Below are positions 8,134 to 17,435 of a stretch of DNA of 64,000 nucleotides, in pieces. How positions within the stretch are numbered: the first letter of the stretch is position 1; each line of letters begins with the position of its first letter. Under the pieces are notes generated by a model. It was not told the origin of the DNA. It saw nothing but the letters and a program-made list of their open reading frames with translations, and did not search any database. This DNA comes from Nocardia sp. NBC_01503 (GTDB taxonomy: Bacteria > Actinomycetota > Actinomycetes > Mycobacteriales > Mycobacteriaceae), in NCBI RefSeq assembly GCF_036327755.1, contig NZ_CP109596.1, forward strand, positions 2,852,001 to 2,916,000, in the 5' to 3' direction. Position numbers and translations under genes: made by a program.

Positions 8134-10077
8134 ATGAGCCCCAACGCAATTCTCGAGTTCATCCTCAATCTGCTGCGGGATCACGAAGCAGCCGTCGGCT
8201 ACTGCGCCAATCCGGGCCAGGCCCTGATCAATGCCGGATTGGAGAACGTGACCCCCGAGGACATCGCCGCCGTCGCGCCCATGGTCGCCGAATCCGCGCT
8301 GGTAACCGGAGGTTCGCAACTCGGCGCGATCATCGCGGCGGGCGGCGGTGCGGGCGCGGCCGCCGGAGTGAACGGGGCTGGGGGACTGAATGGTTCGACC
8401 ACCCTGAATGGTGGGACCGATGTGAATCTCGGGACCGGTGTGAATGGTGCTGCGGGCGTGAATGGTTCGGTGCACCTCGGCACCGCGACCGCGACCGAGG
8501 TCTGCTTCACCGGTGATGCCGGATCCGGACTGGAATTGGGCCTCACCAGCGGAATCGGTGGCGTGGTCGGGGCGGCCGCCGACCTCGGGGCGGATCTGTC
8601 CGCGGGCATCGGCGGAGCGGTCTCCACCGCCGCCGACGCGGCAACCGGCCTGCAGGCCAACCTCTCCGGAGTCCTCGGCACCCAGGCCGCCGCCGATCTC
8701 ACCTCGGCCCTCACCGGCGGCCTGACCGTGGGCGCGGGCCTGCAGGCGGGGATAGACGCGGCCGTGAACGGCGCGGCCCAATCCGGTGCGACCCTCAGCA
8801 CCGCCCTCACCGGTGCCCTCGATTCCGCCGCCAACCTCGAGACCGATCTCGGCACCACGGTGAACACCGCCCTCGGCGCGGGCGCGACCCTCGGTACCGA
8901 CCTCTCCGGTGCGGTGAACGGCGCACTCGGCGCGGGCGCGGGCCTGGAGACGGGTCTCTCCGGCGCGGTGAACGGTGCCCTGGGTGCGGGCGCGGGTTTG
9001 CAGACCGGGCTGAACGGCGCGCTCAACGGCGCGGCGAATCTCGGCACAGATCTTTCGGGTGCTGTGCACACCGCGGTGGGTGCGGGCGCGGGATTGGAGA
9101 CCGGCCTGAACGGCGCGGCGAACCTCGGCGCGCAGCTCGCAAGTGGGCTCGGCGCAGGACTTTCCGGCGGTGTCGACACGGCTGTCGGCGCGGGCGGCCA
9201 GGTCGGCGCGGGGCTGGGTGCGGGCCTGGAGACCGGTCTGAACGGCGCGGCCAACCTGGGAGCCGAGCTCGGAAATAGTGTCGGTGCGGGGCTTTCCGGT
9301 GGACTCGATACCGCTGTCGGGGCGGGTACCCAGGCGGGTGCAGGTTTGGGTGTGGGGCTGGATGGCGCGGTGCATGCGGGAACGCATGCGGCGGGCGATC
9401 TCGGAGCGGGGCTTTCGACTGGGTTGTCCGGAAGCGCCGATGCCGCAGCAGGTTTGGGTGCGCAGCTGGGGAATGGGTTGGAGACCGGGCTTTCGGGGGC
9501 GCTGAATGGGGTCACCGCCGGTAGCGGGCAGGTGGGGGCCGGGTTGAGCAGTGGGATCGATTCGAGCGTCGGGGCCGGGGTGCATGGGGCCGGGGATCTC
9601 GGAGCCGGATTCTCCTCCGGGGTCGGCACCGTCGGGAATCTCGGTGCACAGGTTGGGAATGGTTTGGAGACCGGACTTTCCGGCGGTGTCGATACGGCCG
9701 CACACGGTGTCGGCGGGGTCGAGACGGGGCTCTCCTCCGGGCTGGATGCCGCGGTGCACGGGGGTTCGCAGGTGGGGGCGGGGCTCTCCTCCGGATTGGA
9801 CACCGTCGTTCACGGTGCGTCGCAGGTCGGTGCCGGGCTCGACACCGGGGTGGGTAGCGGGATCGATTCCTCGGTCGGCGGCGGTGCGCAGGTGGGGACC
9901 GATATCGGTGCGGCGGCGAATCCCTGGGCCGGACTGGATGTTTCGCAGGCCTTCGGTGAGGGAGTGCACAGCGGGGGTGTGGATTCCGGGCTGTTCGGCG
10001 ATGCCGGGGCGCACGGCGGGATGGAGCTCGGAACGCATCCGGGTGGGGACATCGTCGGCGACATGCTGCACTCGTAG
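8134..10077 (+). CDS. iniB: IniB, Gly/Ala-rich repeat protein of the iniBAC operon
   Basis: 647 aa from ATG 8134, preceded by AGGAG. Residues 1-~60 are the conserved IniB N-terminal domain (helical, starting MSPNAILEFILNLLRDH). The rest is a long low-complexity region of Gly, Ala, Leu, Val, Asn and Thr with imperfect ~18-residue units such as VGAGLSSGLDTVVHGASQ and frequent GLETGLNGAANLGA blocks. There is no signal peptide or clear membrane helix. In mycobacteria iniBAC is induced by inhibitors of cell-wall synthesis; the protein's biochemical role is unknown. It is longer than M. tuberculosis IniB (~479 aa) through extra repeats. Its stop is 138 bp before iniA. Confidence 0.85.
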   Translation: MSPNAILEFILNLLRDHEAAVGYCANPGQALINAGLENVTPEDIAAVAPMVAESALVTGGSQLGAIIAAGGGAGAAAGVNGAGGLNGSTTLNGGTDVNLGTGVNGAAGVNGSVHLGTATATEVCFTGDAGSGLELGLTSGIGGVVGAAADLGADLSAGIGGAVSTAADAATGLQANLSGVLGTQAAADLTSALTGGLTVGAGLQAGIDAAVNGAAQSGATLSTALTGALDSAANLETDLGTTVNTALGAGATLGTDLSGAVNGALGAGAGLETGLSGAVNGALGAGAGLQTGLNGALNGAANLGTDLSGAVHTAVGAGAGLETGLNGAANLGAQLASGLGAGLSGGVDTAVGAGGQVGAGLGAGLETGLNGAANLGAELGNSVGAGLSGGLDTAVGAGTQAGAGLGVGLDGAVHAGTHAAGDLGAGLSTGLSGSADAAAGLGAQLGNGLETGLSGALNGVTAGSGQVGAGLSSGIDSSVGAGVHGAGDLGAGFSSGVGTVGNLGAQVGNGLETGLSGGVDTAAHGVGGVETGLSSGLDAAVHGGSQVGAGLSSGLDTVVHGASQVGAGLDTGVGSGIDSSVGGGAQVGTDIGAAANPWAGLDVSQAFGEGVHSGGVDSGLFGDAGAHGGMELGTHPGGDIVGDMLHS

Positions 10078-10215
10078 CCGTCGGTCCGGGTCGGCTCGCG
10101 CGATGTCGAGTCGGCCCGGATCCGCGGTGGTGCGGAGCGATGCTCGCTCGGGATGAATATCGATGGTAGGACGCACCTTTCACGGTGCGGTGGACAAAGG
10201 AAGGTGAGCCCCGCG

Positions 10216-12048
10216 ATGGCTGAGATCGTGGCGGTGCAACCGCTGTTGGCGATGCTGACCGAGACCATCGCGGTTGCCCGGGACGCCGAGCGGGGGGATC
10301 TGGCCGAGCGGTTGGCGGGCGTCGCGGGGCGGGTGCGGGATCCGCGACGGCGGATCGTGGTGTGCGGGTTGGGGAATCAGGGCAAGAGCCAGTTCGTCAA
10401 CGCACTGGTCAATGCTGATATCTGCGCCGTCGGGGATGATGCCACCACCGCGGTGACGACCACCCTCGCTCATGCCACGCAGGCACAGGCGATGCTGGTG
10501 CTGGCCGGGGATGGTGAGGAGGCGCGAGTCACGGTGCCCTGGAACGAGATCGGGCCCGGTGTGGCGCGATCGGCGTACGCGCGGGGCCGGGCCGTGCTGC
10601 GGGTGGAGCTCGGGGTGCCCAATCAGCTGTTGGCGGACGGGATCGTGGTTGTCGATACGCCCGCGCTCGGGGCGCACGGGAACAGTGCGGTGGCAGGAGT
10701 TCTCGGCGTCGTGCCGACCGCCGATGCGGTCCTGGTACTGAGTGACGCCTCCACCGAATTGACCGATCCCGAGGTGGAGTTCCTGCGCCAGGTGCGGGAA
10801 TTGTGCCCGGCGGTGGCGGTGCTGATCGGCAAGATCGACCTGTATCCGCATTGGCGGCAGGTGTTCGAGGCGAACTCCGAACACCTGCGGCGCGCCGGAA
10901 TCGAGGTGCCGATGCTGGCGGTCTCCTCGGTGCTGCGCACACACGCGCTGCGGCTACAGGATGCCCAGCTCGGGCAGGAGTCCGGCTTCGGCGCGGTATT
11001 CCAGTTCCTGCGCGAACACGTGGTGGTGCGGGATCAGATCGCGGCGCAGCGCGCGGTCGCCGTCGATATCGGTTCGGCCGCGGAGCATTTGGCCCTCGCC
11101 CTGGGCAGTGAACTGGTGGCACTGAAGGATCCGGAGCGCGCGGCCGCCGCCGTACGCGAATTGCAGTCCGCCAGAACAGCCGCCGAACAACTGCATCGCC
11201 GCACCTCGGTATGGCAGCAGACCTTGAGCGACGGCATCACCGACCTGGTCGGCGATGTCGATCACGACCTGCGCAATCGCCTGCGGGATATCGCGCGCAC
11301 CGCCGAGGAGTGGATAGACGAGCATGATCCGGGCCGGCATTGGGAGCGTATGGAGGAGTGGCTCACCGGAACCGTCGGAACCGCCGTCGGTGACAACCTG
11401 CTGTGGACCCGCACCCGCGCGGTGAGACTCGCCGAGAAGGTGGCGACACACTTCACCGAATTGGGTGCGGTCGACCTACCGGATGTGCGGGAAAGCCTGG
11501 ACGGCAGTGGTTCTCGCGCCGGATCCTGCACGCTGTCGGATCTCGAACCGGACCTGGGTCTCGGCCACAAACTCTTGGTGGGCGTGCGCGGTTCTTATGG
11601 CGGCGTGGTCATGGCGGGACTGGTCGGTACCCTCGCGGGACTCTCGCTCATCAACCCGATCTCGCTCGGCGCCGGAGTCATCCTGGGCGGTAAGGCGTTC
11701 CGTGACGATAAGCAGGCTCGCCTGGCCAAACGCCGTGCCGACGCCAAGATGGCGGTTCGCCGCTATCTCGACGACGTCGCGTTCCACACCGGTAAGGAGA
11801 CCAAGGATCGCCTGCACCGTATCCATCGACTGCTGCGTGATCACTTCACCGCCATTGCCGAACGCACCCTGCGCTCGCTCGACGAATCCCTGCGCGCCGC
11901 CCAGGAGGCCGCCAACCTGGAGTCCACCCGTCGCGCCGAACGCACCGCCGCCGTGGAGCGCCGCCTGCACATCCTGGCCGAGCTGCGCCGCCGCGCCACC
12001 CTCATCCTGACCCCGGCCCCCACCCATCCGGCGCTTCCCGCACACTGA
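10216..12048 (+). CDS. iniA: IniA, bacterial dynamin-like GTPase
   Basis: 610 aa. ATG 10216 is chosen because AAGGTGAG lies ~10 bp upstream; a GTG at 10204 is possible. GTPase motifs: P-loop GLGNQGKS (51-58), Thr in the TTAVTTT region (~78-82), DTPALG (147-152) and a GKID G4 motif (205-208). A hydrophobic Gly-rich segment at ~455-495 is a membrane paddle or insertion element as in other bacterial dynamins, flanked by long coiled-coil helices. M. tuberculosis IniA is a membrane-fission dynamin linked to isoniazid and ethambutol tolerance. Expected to work on the inner leaflet with IniC. Confidence 0.92.
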   Translation: MAEIVAVQPLLAMLTETIAVARDAERGDLAERLAGVAGRVRDPRRRIVVCGLGNQGKSQFVNALVNADICAVGDDATTAVTTTLAHATQAQAMLVLAGDGEEARVTVPWNEIGPGVARSAYARGRAVLRVELGVPNQLLADGIVVVDTPALGAHGNSAVAGVLGVVPTADAVLVLSDASTELTDPEVEFLRQVRELCPAVAVLIGKIDLYPHWRQVFEANSEHLRRAGIEVPMLAVSSVLRTHALRLQDAQLGQESGFGAVFQFLREHVVVRDQIAAQRAVAVDIGSAAEHLALALGSELVALKDPERAAAAVRELQSARTAAEQLHRRTSVWQQTLSDGITDLVGDVDHDLRNRLRDIARTAEEWIDEHDPGRHWERMEEWLTGTVGTAVGDNLLWTRTRAVRLAEKVATHFTELGAVDLPDVRESLDGSGSRAGSCTLSDLEPDLGLGHKLLVGVRGSYGGVVMAGLVGTLAGLSLINPISLGAGVILGGKAFRDDKQARLAKRRADAKMAVRRYLDDVAFHTGKETKDRLHRIHRLLRDHFTAIAERTLRSLDESLRAAQEAANLESTRRAERTAAVERRLHILAELRRRATLILTPAPTHPALPAH

Positions 12049-12124
12049 CCACGGTCGCCGGAGGTCCCGGTGCTAACGCGGGCCGGGGCCGGCGCGAAGA
12101 GTTGGCGATGCGTGGAGGTGCGAT

Positions 12125-13753
12125 GTGGTTCGAGAGCGTGAGCCTGTGAGGTATGACCTGGGTACGGCCGGATATGGGGTGGGGGCCGAGACCCGGGGGC
12201 TTTTGGCGGCCGCGCGCCGGGCCTTCGTGCAGTATGCGGGGGTGCGCGGTCAGGTCGAGGAGTGCGCGCGCAGGTTGGATCAGCCATTGCGAGTCGCGCT
12301 GGCCGGACAGCTCAAGGCGGGCAAATCGACACTGTTGAACGCGCTGGTCGGGCAGGACATCGCACCCACCGACGCGACCGAGTGCACCCGCCTGGTGACC
12401 TGGTATCGCAATGGGAACGCGCCCCGGGTGACCGCGTACGCGCGGGACGGCGCGCGAGCCGATGTGGTGGTGCGCCGCGGGCGTGGCGCGGAGGGGCTGC
12501 CGGGCGCGCACGGATTGACCTTCGATCTGTCCGCGCTGCGCTGGAATTCGGGAGCGCCGCGGGAGGTCGAGCATCTCGAGGTGGAGTGGCCCTCGGCGGA
12601 GTTGGCGCAGACCACGATCATCGATACCCCGGGCATCTCCTCACTCTCGCGGGATGTGTCCGCGCGTACCTCGCATCTGCTCGCGCCCGGTGGCGGCGGA
12701 GCGGATCTGCCCAATGCCGACGCGGTGGTCTACCTGCTGCGGCGATTGGACACCGCGGATGTGGAGTTCCTCGAACAGATCGGCTCGGCGGCGAGTGGCT
12801 CGGGAGTCGGTGCGCGGCAGGGTCATCCGGTCGGCGCCGGCGGTCCGCTCGGCGTCATCGGCGTCGTCTCGCGCGCGGATGAGATCGGCGCGGGCCGGAT
12901 CGACGCCCTGAACTCGGCGCGCGATGTGGCCTCGCGATTCGCGGGGGAGTTGGAGCGAACGGGCCTGTGCCAGTCGGTGATTCCGGTGGCGGGACTGCTG
13001 GCGTTCGCCGCCGCGACTCTTCGGCAGCGTGAGTACCAGGCGTTCGAGGTGCTCGCCGGGGTGCCGACGGACACCCTCGCCGCCGCCCTGTTGTCGGCGG
13101 ATCGCTTCGCCCGCCCCGACCTACCCCTACCACTACCTCCGGAGTTGCGCGCCCACCTCGCGGCCCGCTTCGGCCTGTTCGGTATTCGCCTGGCCGTCAC
13201 TCTGATTCGACTCGGCGTTCGAGACTCCGCCACGCTCGCGGCCGAACTCACCCAGCGCAGTGGCCTCGATGAACTCCGCGCCGTCCTCGATATCCAATTC
13301 GCCCAGCGCGCGGAGGAATTGAAGGCGCATTCGGCGCTCACCGCCCTGGCCCGCATTCTCATCGCCAATCCGGGCACCGAGGCGGACAACCTGCTACCCC
13401 GGGTGCGGACACTGCTCGCCGACGTACACGGCTTCACCGAACTCCGGCTGCTCGGCCACCTGCGCGCCGACGAACTCCCGCTGCCCGCCGGGGATCTGGC
13501 CGAACTGCACCGCCTGATCGGCGGCGCGGGCGTGGCGGCACACCGCCGCCTCGGCCTCTCCGCACATACGGATCTGGCCACCCAGCGCACGGAAGCCCTT
13601 GCCGCGGTTCGGAAGTGGCGTACGCGAGCCGGCCACCCCCTCGCCGATCAGTTCACCGCGAACGCCTGCCTGACCGCGGCCCGCAGCGCCGAGGGGCTGT
13701 TGGAGATCCTGCACGAACCGCCGACCACCCCGTTCGCCCGAATCACCCCTTGA
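12125..13753 (+). CDS. iniC: IniC, second dynamin-like GTPase of the operon
   Basis: 542 aa, GTG start at 12125 with GGAGGTG four to six bases upstream. P-loop GQLKAGKS (61-68), Thr switch in ECTRLVT (~86-92), DTPGISS (~166-172); the G4 motif is atypical (SRADE, ~246-250), replacing N/TKxD. The rest is helical. It lies 76 bp after iniA and is clearly co-transcribed. Its stop codon abuts the stop of the convergent alcohol dehydrogenase gene with no spacer. Like other dynamin pairs, IniA/IniC may form a hetero-oligomer; this is inferred. Confidence 0.9.
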   Translation: MVREREPVRYDLGTAGYGVGAETRGLLAAARRAFVQYAGVRGQVEECARRLDQPLRVALAGQLKAGKSTLLNALVGQDIAPTDATECTRLVTWYRNGNAPRVTAYARDGARADVVVRRGRGAEGLPGAHGLTFDLSALRWNSGAPREVEHLEVEWPSAELAQTTIIDTPGISSLSRDVSARTSHLLAPGGGGADLPNADAVVYLLRRLDTADVEFLEQIGSAASGSGVGARQGHPVGAGGPLGVIGVVSRADEIGAGRIDALNSARDVASRFAGELERTGLCQSVIPVAGLLAFAAATLRQREYQAFEVLAGVPTDTLAAALLSADRFARPDLPLPLPPELRAHLAARFGLFGIRLAVTLIRLGVRDSATLAAELTQRSGLDELRAVLDIQFAQRAEELKAHSALTALARILIANPGTEADNLLPRVRTLLADVHGFTELRLLGHLRADELPLPAGDLAELHRLIGGAGVAAHRRLGLSAHTDLATQRTEALAAVRKWRTRAGHPLADQFTANACLTAARSAEGLLEILHEPPTTPFARITP

Positions 13754-14914
13754 TCAGGGCGCGGTCGCGGAGCTGCGCGGGTCGACGAGGATCTTGGCAT
13801 GGTGGTCGGGGGAGGCGAGTGCGGTATACGCCGCGTCGATACCGTCCAGGCCGACCGTGCCGGTGATCAGCGGGCTCGGGTCGACCTTGCCATCGGCGAT
13901 CATGTGCAGCGTGTCGCGGAATTCGCCCGGGTCGTAGCCGAGTACGAAGCGGAGTTCGATCTCCTTGTTGATGGCCGTGGCCGGGTGGATGCGATCCGAT
14001 TCCATACACACCCCGACCACCACGATGCGGGACATGGGCGGGGCCGCGGTCAGCAGTTGATCGAGAATGCCGGGTACGCCGACACATTCGAAGATGACCG
14101 GCCCGGCCGGTCCCTTGTTCAGGGCGTGTGCCAGGCGGAAGACGTACCACCACGGGATATTCGGCAGGCGCCGCAGGCGTTCCATGGCGTCGAAGCCGAG
14201 GTTGAGCACATCGCTCGCACCGGTGATGCGGGACTTCTTCGGCGAGGCCGTCCACGGTGCGTCCACCGCCGGGTCGACCACCACATCGGCGCCACACGCC
14301 GCGGCGAGCTCCCGGCGGCGCGGGGAGAAATCACTGGCGATGACGAGCCGCACCCCCGATGCCTTCAACATCGAGATGACCGCGAGACCGATGGGGCCGC
14401 AACCGATGACGAATGCCGTCTGTCCCTTGCCGACCCGCCCCCGGCGCACCGCGTGCCAGCCCACCGCCATCGGCTCGGTCAGTGCCGCATGCTCGGCGGA
14501 CAAGCCATTGGGGACCGCGAAGGTCATGGACTCCTGCACCACCACCTGCTCGGCGTAGCCGCCGGGCGCGTGCACGGACAATCCCGTCAGCTGTGGTTCG
14601 CGCCCGCTGCGCAGGATCGGCAAGGCCACCACGGGTGTACCGGATTTCCAGCGGCGCCGGGTGTCCGCCCCGTAATCGACCACCGCACCGGAGAATTCAT
14701 GCCCCATCACCACGCTCTGCTCCGAGCGCATGAAGTGCTGATATCCGGTGGCGGCCGCCAGGTCGGCGAGCTCATCGCAGTGCGCGCGGGCGTGCAGATC
14801 GGAGCCGCAGATACCGCAGCGCAGGACGTTCACCACCAACTGTCCGGGCCCGGGAGTCGGTTCGGGTAGGTCACGCACCTGGAATTCGCCCTTGGTCACC
14901 GTGGCAGCCCGCAT
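13754..14914 (-). CDS. Zinc-dependent alcohol dehydrogenase (medium-chain family)
   Basis: 386 aa. Catalytic zinc ligands are visible: Cys33 in RCGICGSDLH, and His/Glu of the GHE motif at 71-73. The Rossmann glycine motif is VIGCGPIGLAVIS (~170). The four-cysteine structural zinc loop found in classical ADHs is missing. An unusual segment after the nucleotide-binding site (WYVFRLAHALNKGP) is typical of a mycobacterial/nocardial subgroup. Substrate unknown. Monocistronic; no partner gene is evident. Confidence 0.82.
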   Translation of the reverse strand: MRAATVTKGEFQVRDLPEPTPGPGQLVVNVLRCGICGSDLHARAHCDELADLAAATGYQHFMRSEQSVVMGHEFSGAVVDYGADTRRRWKSGTPVVALPILRSGREPQLTGLSVHAPGGYAEQVVVQESMTFAVPNGLSAEHAALTEPMAVGWHAVRRGRVGKGQTAFVIGCGPIGLAVISMLKASGVRLVIASDFSPRRRELAAACGADVVVDPAVDAPWTASPKKSRITGASDVLNLGFDAMERLRRLPNIPWWYVFRLAHALNKGPAGPVIFECVGVPGILDQLLTAAPPMSRIVVVGVCMESDRIHPATAINKEIELRFVLGYDPGEFRDTLHMIADGKVDPSPLITGTVGLDGIDAAYTALASPDHHAKILVDPRSSATAP

Positions 14915-14983
14915 GGTTCACTCCTGTCGAAAGATGTTGACAGTCGGCGATTCTTCTCGCTTCGGGCGATGCGGGCACGAAAA

Positions 14984-15023
14984 CGGCCCACAGATCCGGC
15001 GTTTCGGCCGGACCCGTGGGCCG
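14984..15023 (-). terminator. Rho-independent terminator of the MFS gene
   Basis: CGGCCCAC (14984-14991) pairs with GTGGGCCG (15016-15023), with a further TCCGGC/GCCGGA stem inside. On the minus strand the hairpin is followed directly by TTTT. It lies 15 bp after the stop of the exporter gene. Confidence 0.75.
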
Positions 15024-15037
15024 CGCTGGTGCTCCGA

Positions 15038-16738
15038 TCAGACCTGAACCAGTTCGTTGTCCAGGTCATCGAGTTCGTGCTGCTCCAGCCTGGTCTCCTT
15101 CGGCAGGGCCGCGAAACCGAGGCATACCAGCACCATCAGACCGATACCCCAGGCCAGGGTGTAGTCGAAGGTGTGCGCGAAGTTGACCGCATTGGCCTCC
15201 GCGCCCGCACCGCTGAGCGTCTTCGCCACGGCCGCATCGCCGCCGGTGCTCCGGCAGCTCTCCGGTACCGCGGACGGATCGACCGCGGCGGACCGATCCC
15301 GCACGCAGGCACGGAAATTCGCGAGAATCTCCTCCTGCGCCGGTCCGGGCAGGCCGGTTGCTGCGAGTTCGGTGCGGGTCTGCGCGGTGACCGCGTCCAC
15401 GCCGCGCGCCGAATCATGATCGAGCTGTCCGAAGAAGATGATGCCGACCAGCGCCACGCCCAGCGCCATCCCCAACTGCTGACCGGTATTGAGCAGGCCC
15501 GAGGCCGCGCCCGCCTCCCGATCCGGGATCTGGCCGAGCAGCATATCGATGGTCGGCGCTACCACGATGCCGAATCCGGTACCGGTCACGATGAGCGGCA
15601 ACACCATCTGCCAGGAAGCGAAATCACTGCCGTAGTGCGCGGCCATCCAGCCGTATATGCCGAACCCGGCCGCGGTGACCAGGCCACCCGCCATGAGCAC
15701 CCAGCGGCCGAACCTCGGCGCCAGCACGCTCACCGAGGTGCCCGCGCCGATGCCCGCGCCGACCGCGAAGAACACCGAGGTGAGCCCGGCCCGCATGGGC
15801 GACCAGCCCAGACCGGCCTGCATGAACAGCGTCCAGATCAGGAAGAAACCGCCCATGCCGATCCAGAACAGCAGCCAGGACGACAGGCCGATGGTGAAGG
15901 GACGGGACCGGAACAGGTCCAGGTCGATCAGTGGTGAGCCGACCGTGCGCGCCCGCCACCGCTCATAGACCACGAAGGTGGCGAAGGCGGCCGCGGCCGT
16001 GCCCATCATAATGAATGTCCAAGCGGGCCAATCTTTTTGACGGCCCTCGGTGAGCGGATAGGCGAGCAGCACGACCGCCGAGACCGCCAGCACCATGCCG
16101 ACGATATCCAGCTTGGGGGCATGTGCGGAGCGTGAATCCCGCATCACGATGCTCGCCGCGATGAGCGCGGCGATACCGACCGGGATATTGACCAGGAAGA
16201 TCGGCCGCCAGCCCAGATCGAAGAGATTCCACTGCACCAGCAGGCCGCCGAGGGATAGGCCGACCGCGGAGGCGGAGCCGCCGACCCCGCTGTAGATGGC
16301 GATCGCCTTGGCGCGCTCATGCTTCGGGAAGGTCACCCGGATGATGGCGAGGATCTGCGGCACCATCAGTCCGGCCATCGCACCCTGTACGAAGCGGGAG
16401 CCGATGAGTACGGCCGGATCCGAGGCGATACCGCAGGCCGCCGAGGCCAGGGTGAAGCCGGTCATGCCGAGCAGGAACAGCCGTTTGCGGCCGTAGATAT
16501 CGCCGAGTCGGCCACCGGTGATGAGCACCGCCGCGAAGGACAGTACATAGGCGGCGATGATCCATTCGATCTGGGAGTACTCGGCTTTCAGATCGTTCTG
16601 GATGCTGGGGACGGCCACATTGACGATGGTCACGTCGAGCAGATCCATGAATCCGGCGGCGAGGACGACGGCGAAGGCGATCCAGCGGCGCGGGTCGAGG
16701 GTGGAGACGGTGTCGGGGGGCGCGGTGTCGGGTTCCAC
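15038..16738 (-). CDS. MFS drug exporter, DHA2 (14-TMS, EmrB/QacA) family
   Basis: About 566 aa from GTG 16738 (GAGAG upstream); the frame can be extended to 16789. Around 14 hydrophobic helices. Family signatures: LDVTIVNVAVPSIQ in TM1 (DHA2 motif D1) and GRLGDIYGRKR (motif A, loop 2-3). There is a large loop before the last helix containing two Cys. Predicted proton antiporter for lipophilic drugs or metabolites. Divergent from the MarR regulator at 16820, which probably represses it. Confidence 0.87.
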   Translation of the reverse strand: MEPDTAPPDTVSTLDPRRWIAFAVVLAAGFMDLLDVTIVNVAVPSIQNDLKAEYSQIEWIIAAYVLSFAAVLITGGRLGDIYGRKRLFLLGMTGFTLASAACGIASDPAVLIGSRFVQGAMAGLMVPQILAIIRVTFPKHERAKAIAIYSGVGGSASAVGLSLGGLLVQWNLFDLGWRPIFLVNIPVGIAALIAASIVMRDSRSAHAPKLDIVGMVLAVSAVVLLAYPLTEGRQKDWPAWTFIMMGTAAAAFATFVVYERWRARTVGSPLIDLDLFRSRPFTIGLSSWLLFWIGMGGFFLIWTLFMQAGLGWSPMRAGLTSVFFAVGAGIGAGTSVSVLAPRFGRWVLMAGGLVTAAGFGIYGWMAAHYGSDFASWQMVLPLIVTGTGFGIVVAPTIDMLLGQIPDREAGAASGLLNTGQQLGMALGVALVGIIFFGQLDHDSARGVDAVTAQTRTELAATGLPGPAQEEILANFRACVRDRSAAVDPSAVPESCRSTGGDAAVAKTLSGAGAEANAVNFAHTFDYTLAWGIGLMVLVCLGFAALPKETRLEQHELDDLDNELVQV

Positions 16739-16795
16739 GGCGAGCTCTCTTCGATTCGGTGGGGCGTTGCGACCCCTCAAACTATGCACTTGAAG

Positions 16796-16808
16796 TGATT
16801 ATCAATCA
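16796..16808. promoter_or_regulatory. Candidate MarR operator
   Basis: TGATT-atc-AATCA inverted repeat in the 81-bp gap between the exporter and its MarR-type regulator, flanked by wider CTTGA...TCAAG arms at 16790-16811. Location and symmetry fit auto-repression; not tested. Confidence 0.4.
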
Positions 16809-16819
16809 AGAGGGCAATC

Positions 16820-17371
16820 ATGATTCATGCCTTGATGTACTCTGAGGGGGTGAGCGATGCCGAACCCCAGTTCCCACGGCTGTTCGATTCCCCCGCATTC
16901 CTGCTGGGGCAGTTGGGTTCCCACTCCGCCTACCGATTCGCCGAACTGCTGGCGCCGCTCGGCATCAAACCCCCGCAATTCGGCACCCTGCGGATTCTCG
17001 AAGCCAATGACGGGCGCTCCCAGCAGCAGCTGTGCGAGGCGCTGGGCATCCACCGCAATGTGATGGTCGGGCTGGTCGACGACCTGGAGAAGCGTGGACT
17101 CGTCGAACGCCGCCGGCATCCGGTGGATCGGCGCGCCCATGCGGTGCATCTGCTCCCGGCCGCCCGAGAGCTGCTCGCCGAGGCGGCCGCCCTGGCCAGG
17201 GGACTCGACGCCGAAATCCTCTCGGCGCTGGACGAGGGGGAGCGGGCCGTGATGGTCCGGCTGCTGCAGCGGGCCGCCGTCGGCAATGGGCTCACCCCTG
17301 GTATCCACCCCGGTTTGACCGCCGCACCCGGGACCGCCGCGGCATGTGAGGTGGATCACGCGCGCGGGTAG
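16820..17371 (+). CDS. MarR-family transcriptional regulator
   Basis: 183 aa. ATG 16820 has AGAGGG six bases upstream; GTG 16850 is an alternative. Winged-helix DNA-binding region at ~55-115 (RSQQQLCEALGIHRN recognition helix, then the wing ERRRHPVDRRAHAV). Divergent from the DHA2 exporter at 15038-16738 and 64 bp upstream of the haloalkane dehalogenase, so it may control both. Ligand unknown. Confidence 0.85.
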   Translation: MIHALMYSEGVSDAEPQFPRLFDSPAFLLGQLGSHSAYRFAELLAPLGIKPPQFGTLRILEANDGRSQQQLCEALGIHRNVMVGLVDDLEKRGLVERRRHPVDRRAHAVHLLPAARELLAEAAALARGLDAEILSALDEGERAVMVRLLQRAAVGNGLTPGIHPGLTAAPGTAAACEVDHARG

Positions 17372-17435
17372 TCACAGCGCGCCGCGGTGCGTGTCCAACC
17401 GGGTGAAGGCAATTCACTCGGAAGGAACGGCCACC

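Noticed and set aside
8700-9950. Repetitive DNA in iniB considered as a CRISPR or satellite array
   Set aside because: Units are imperfect, in frame and variable in length; they encode protein repeats and there are no spacers.
8199-10176. Very long open frames on the minus strand opposite iniB (over 600 codons, joining the Hsp70-like gene)
   Set aside because: They are the reverse reading of Gly/Ala repeats in GC-rich DNA: Pro/Ala or Arg/Thr low complexity, no RBS, while iniB has a conserved N-terminal domain and RBS. The Hsp70-like gene has its own start at 7812.
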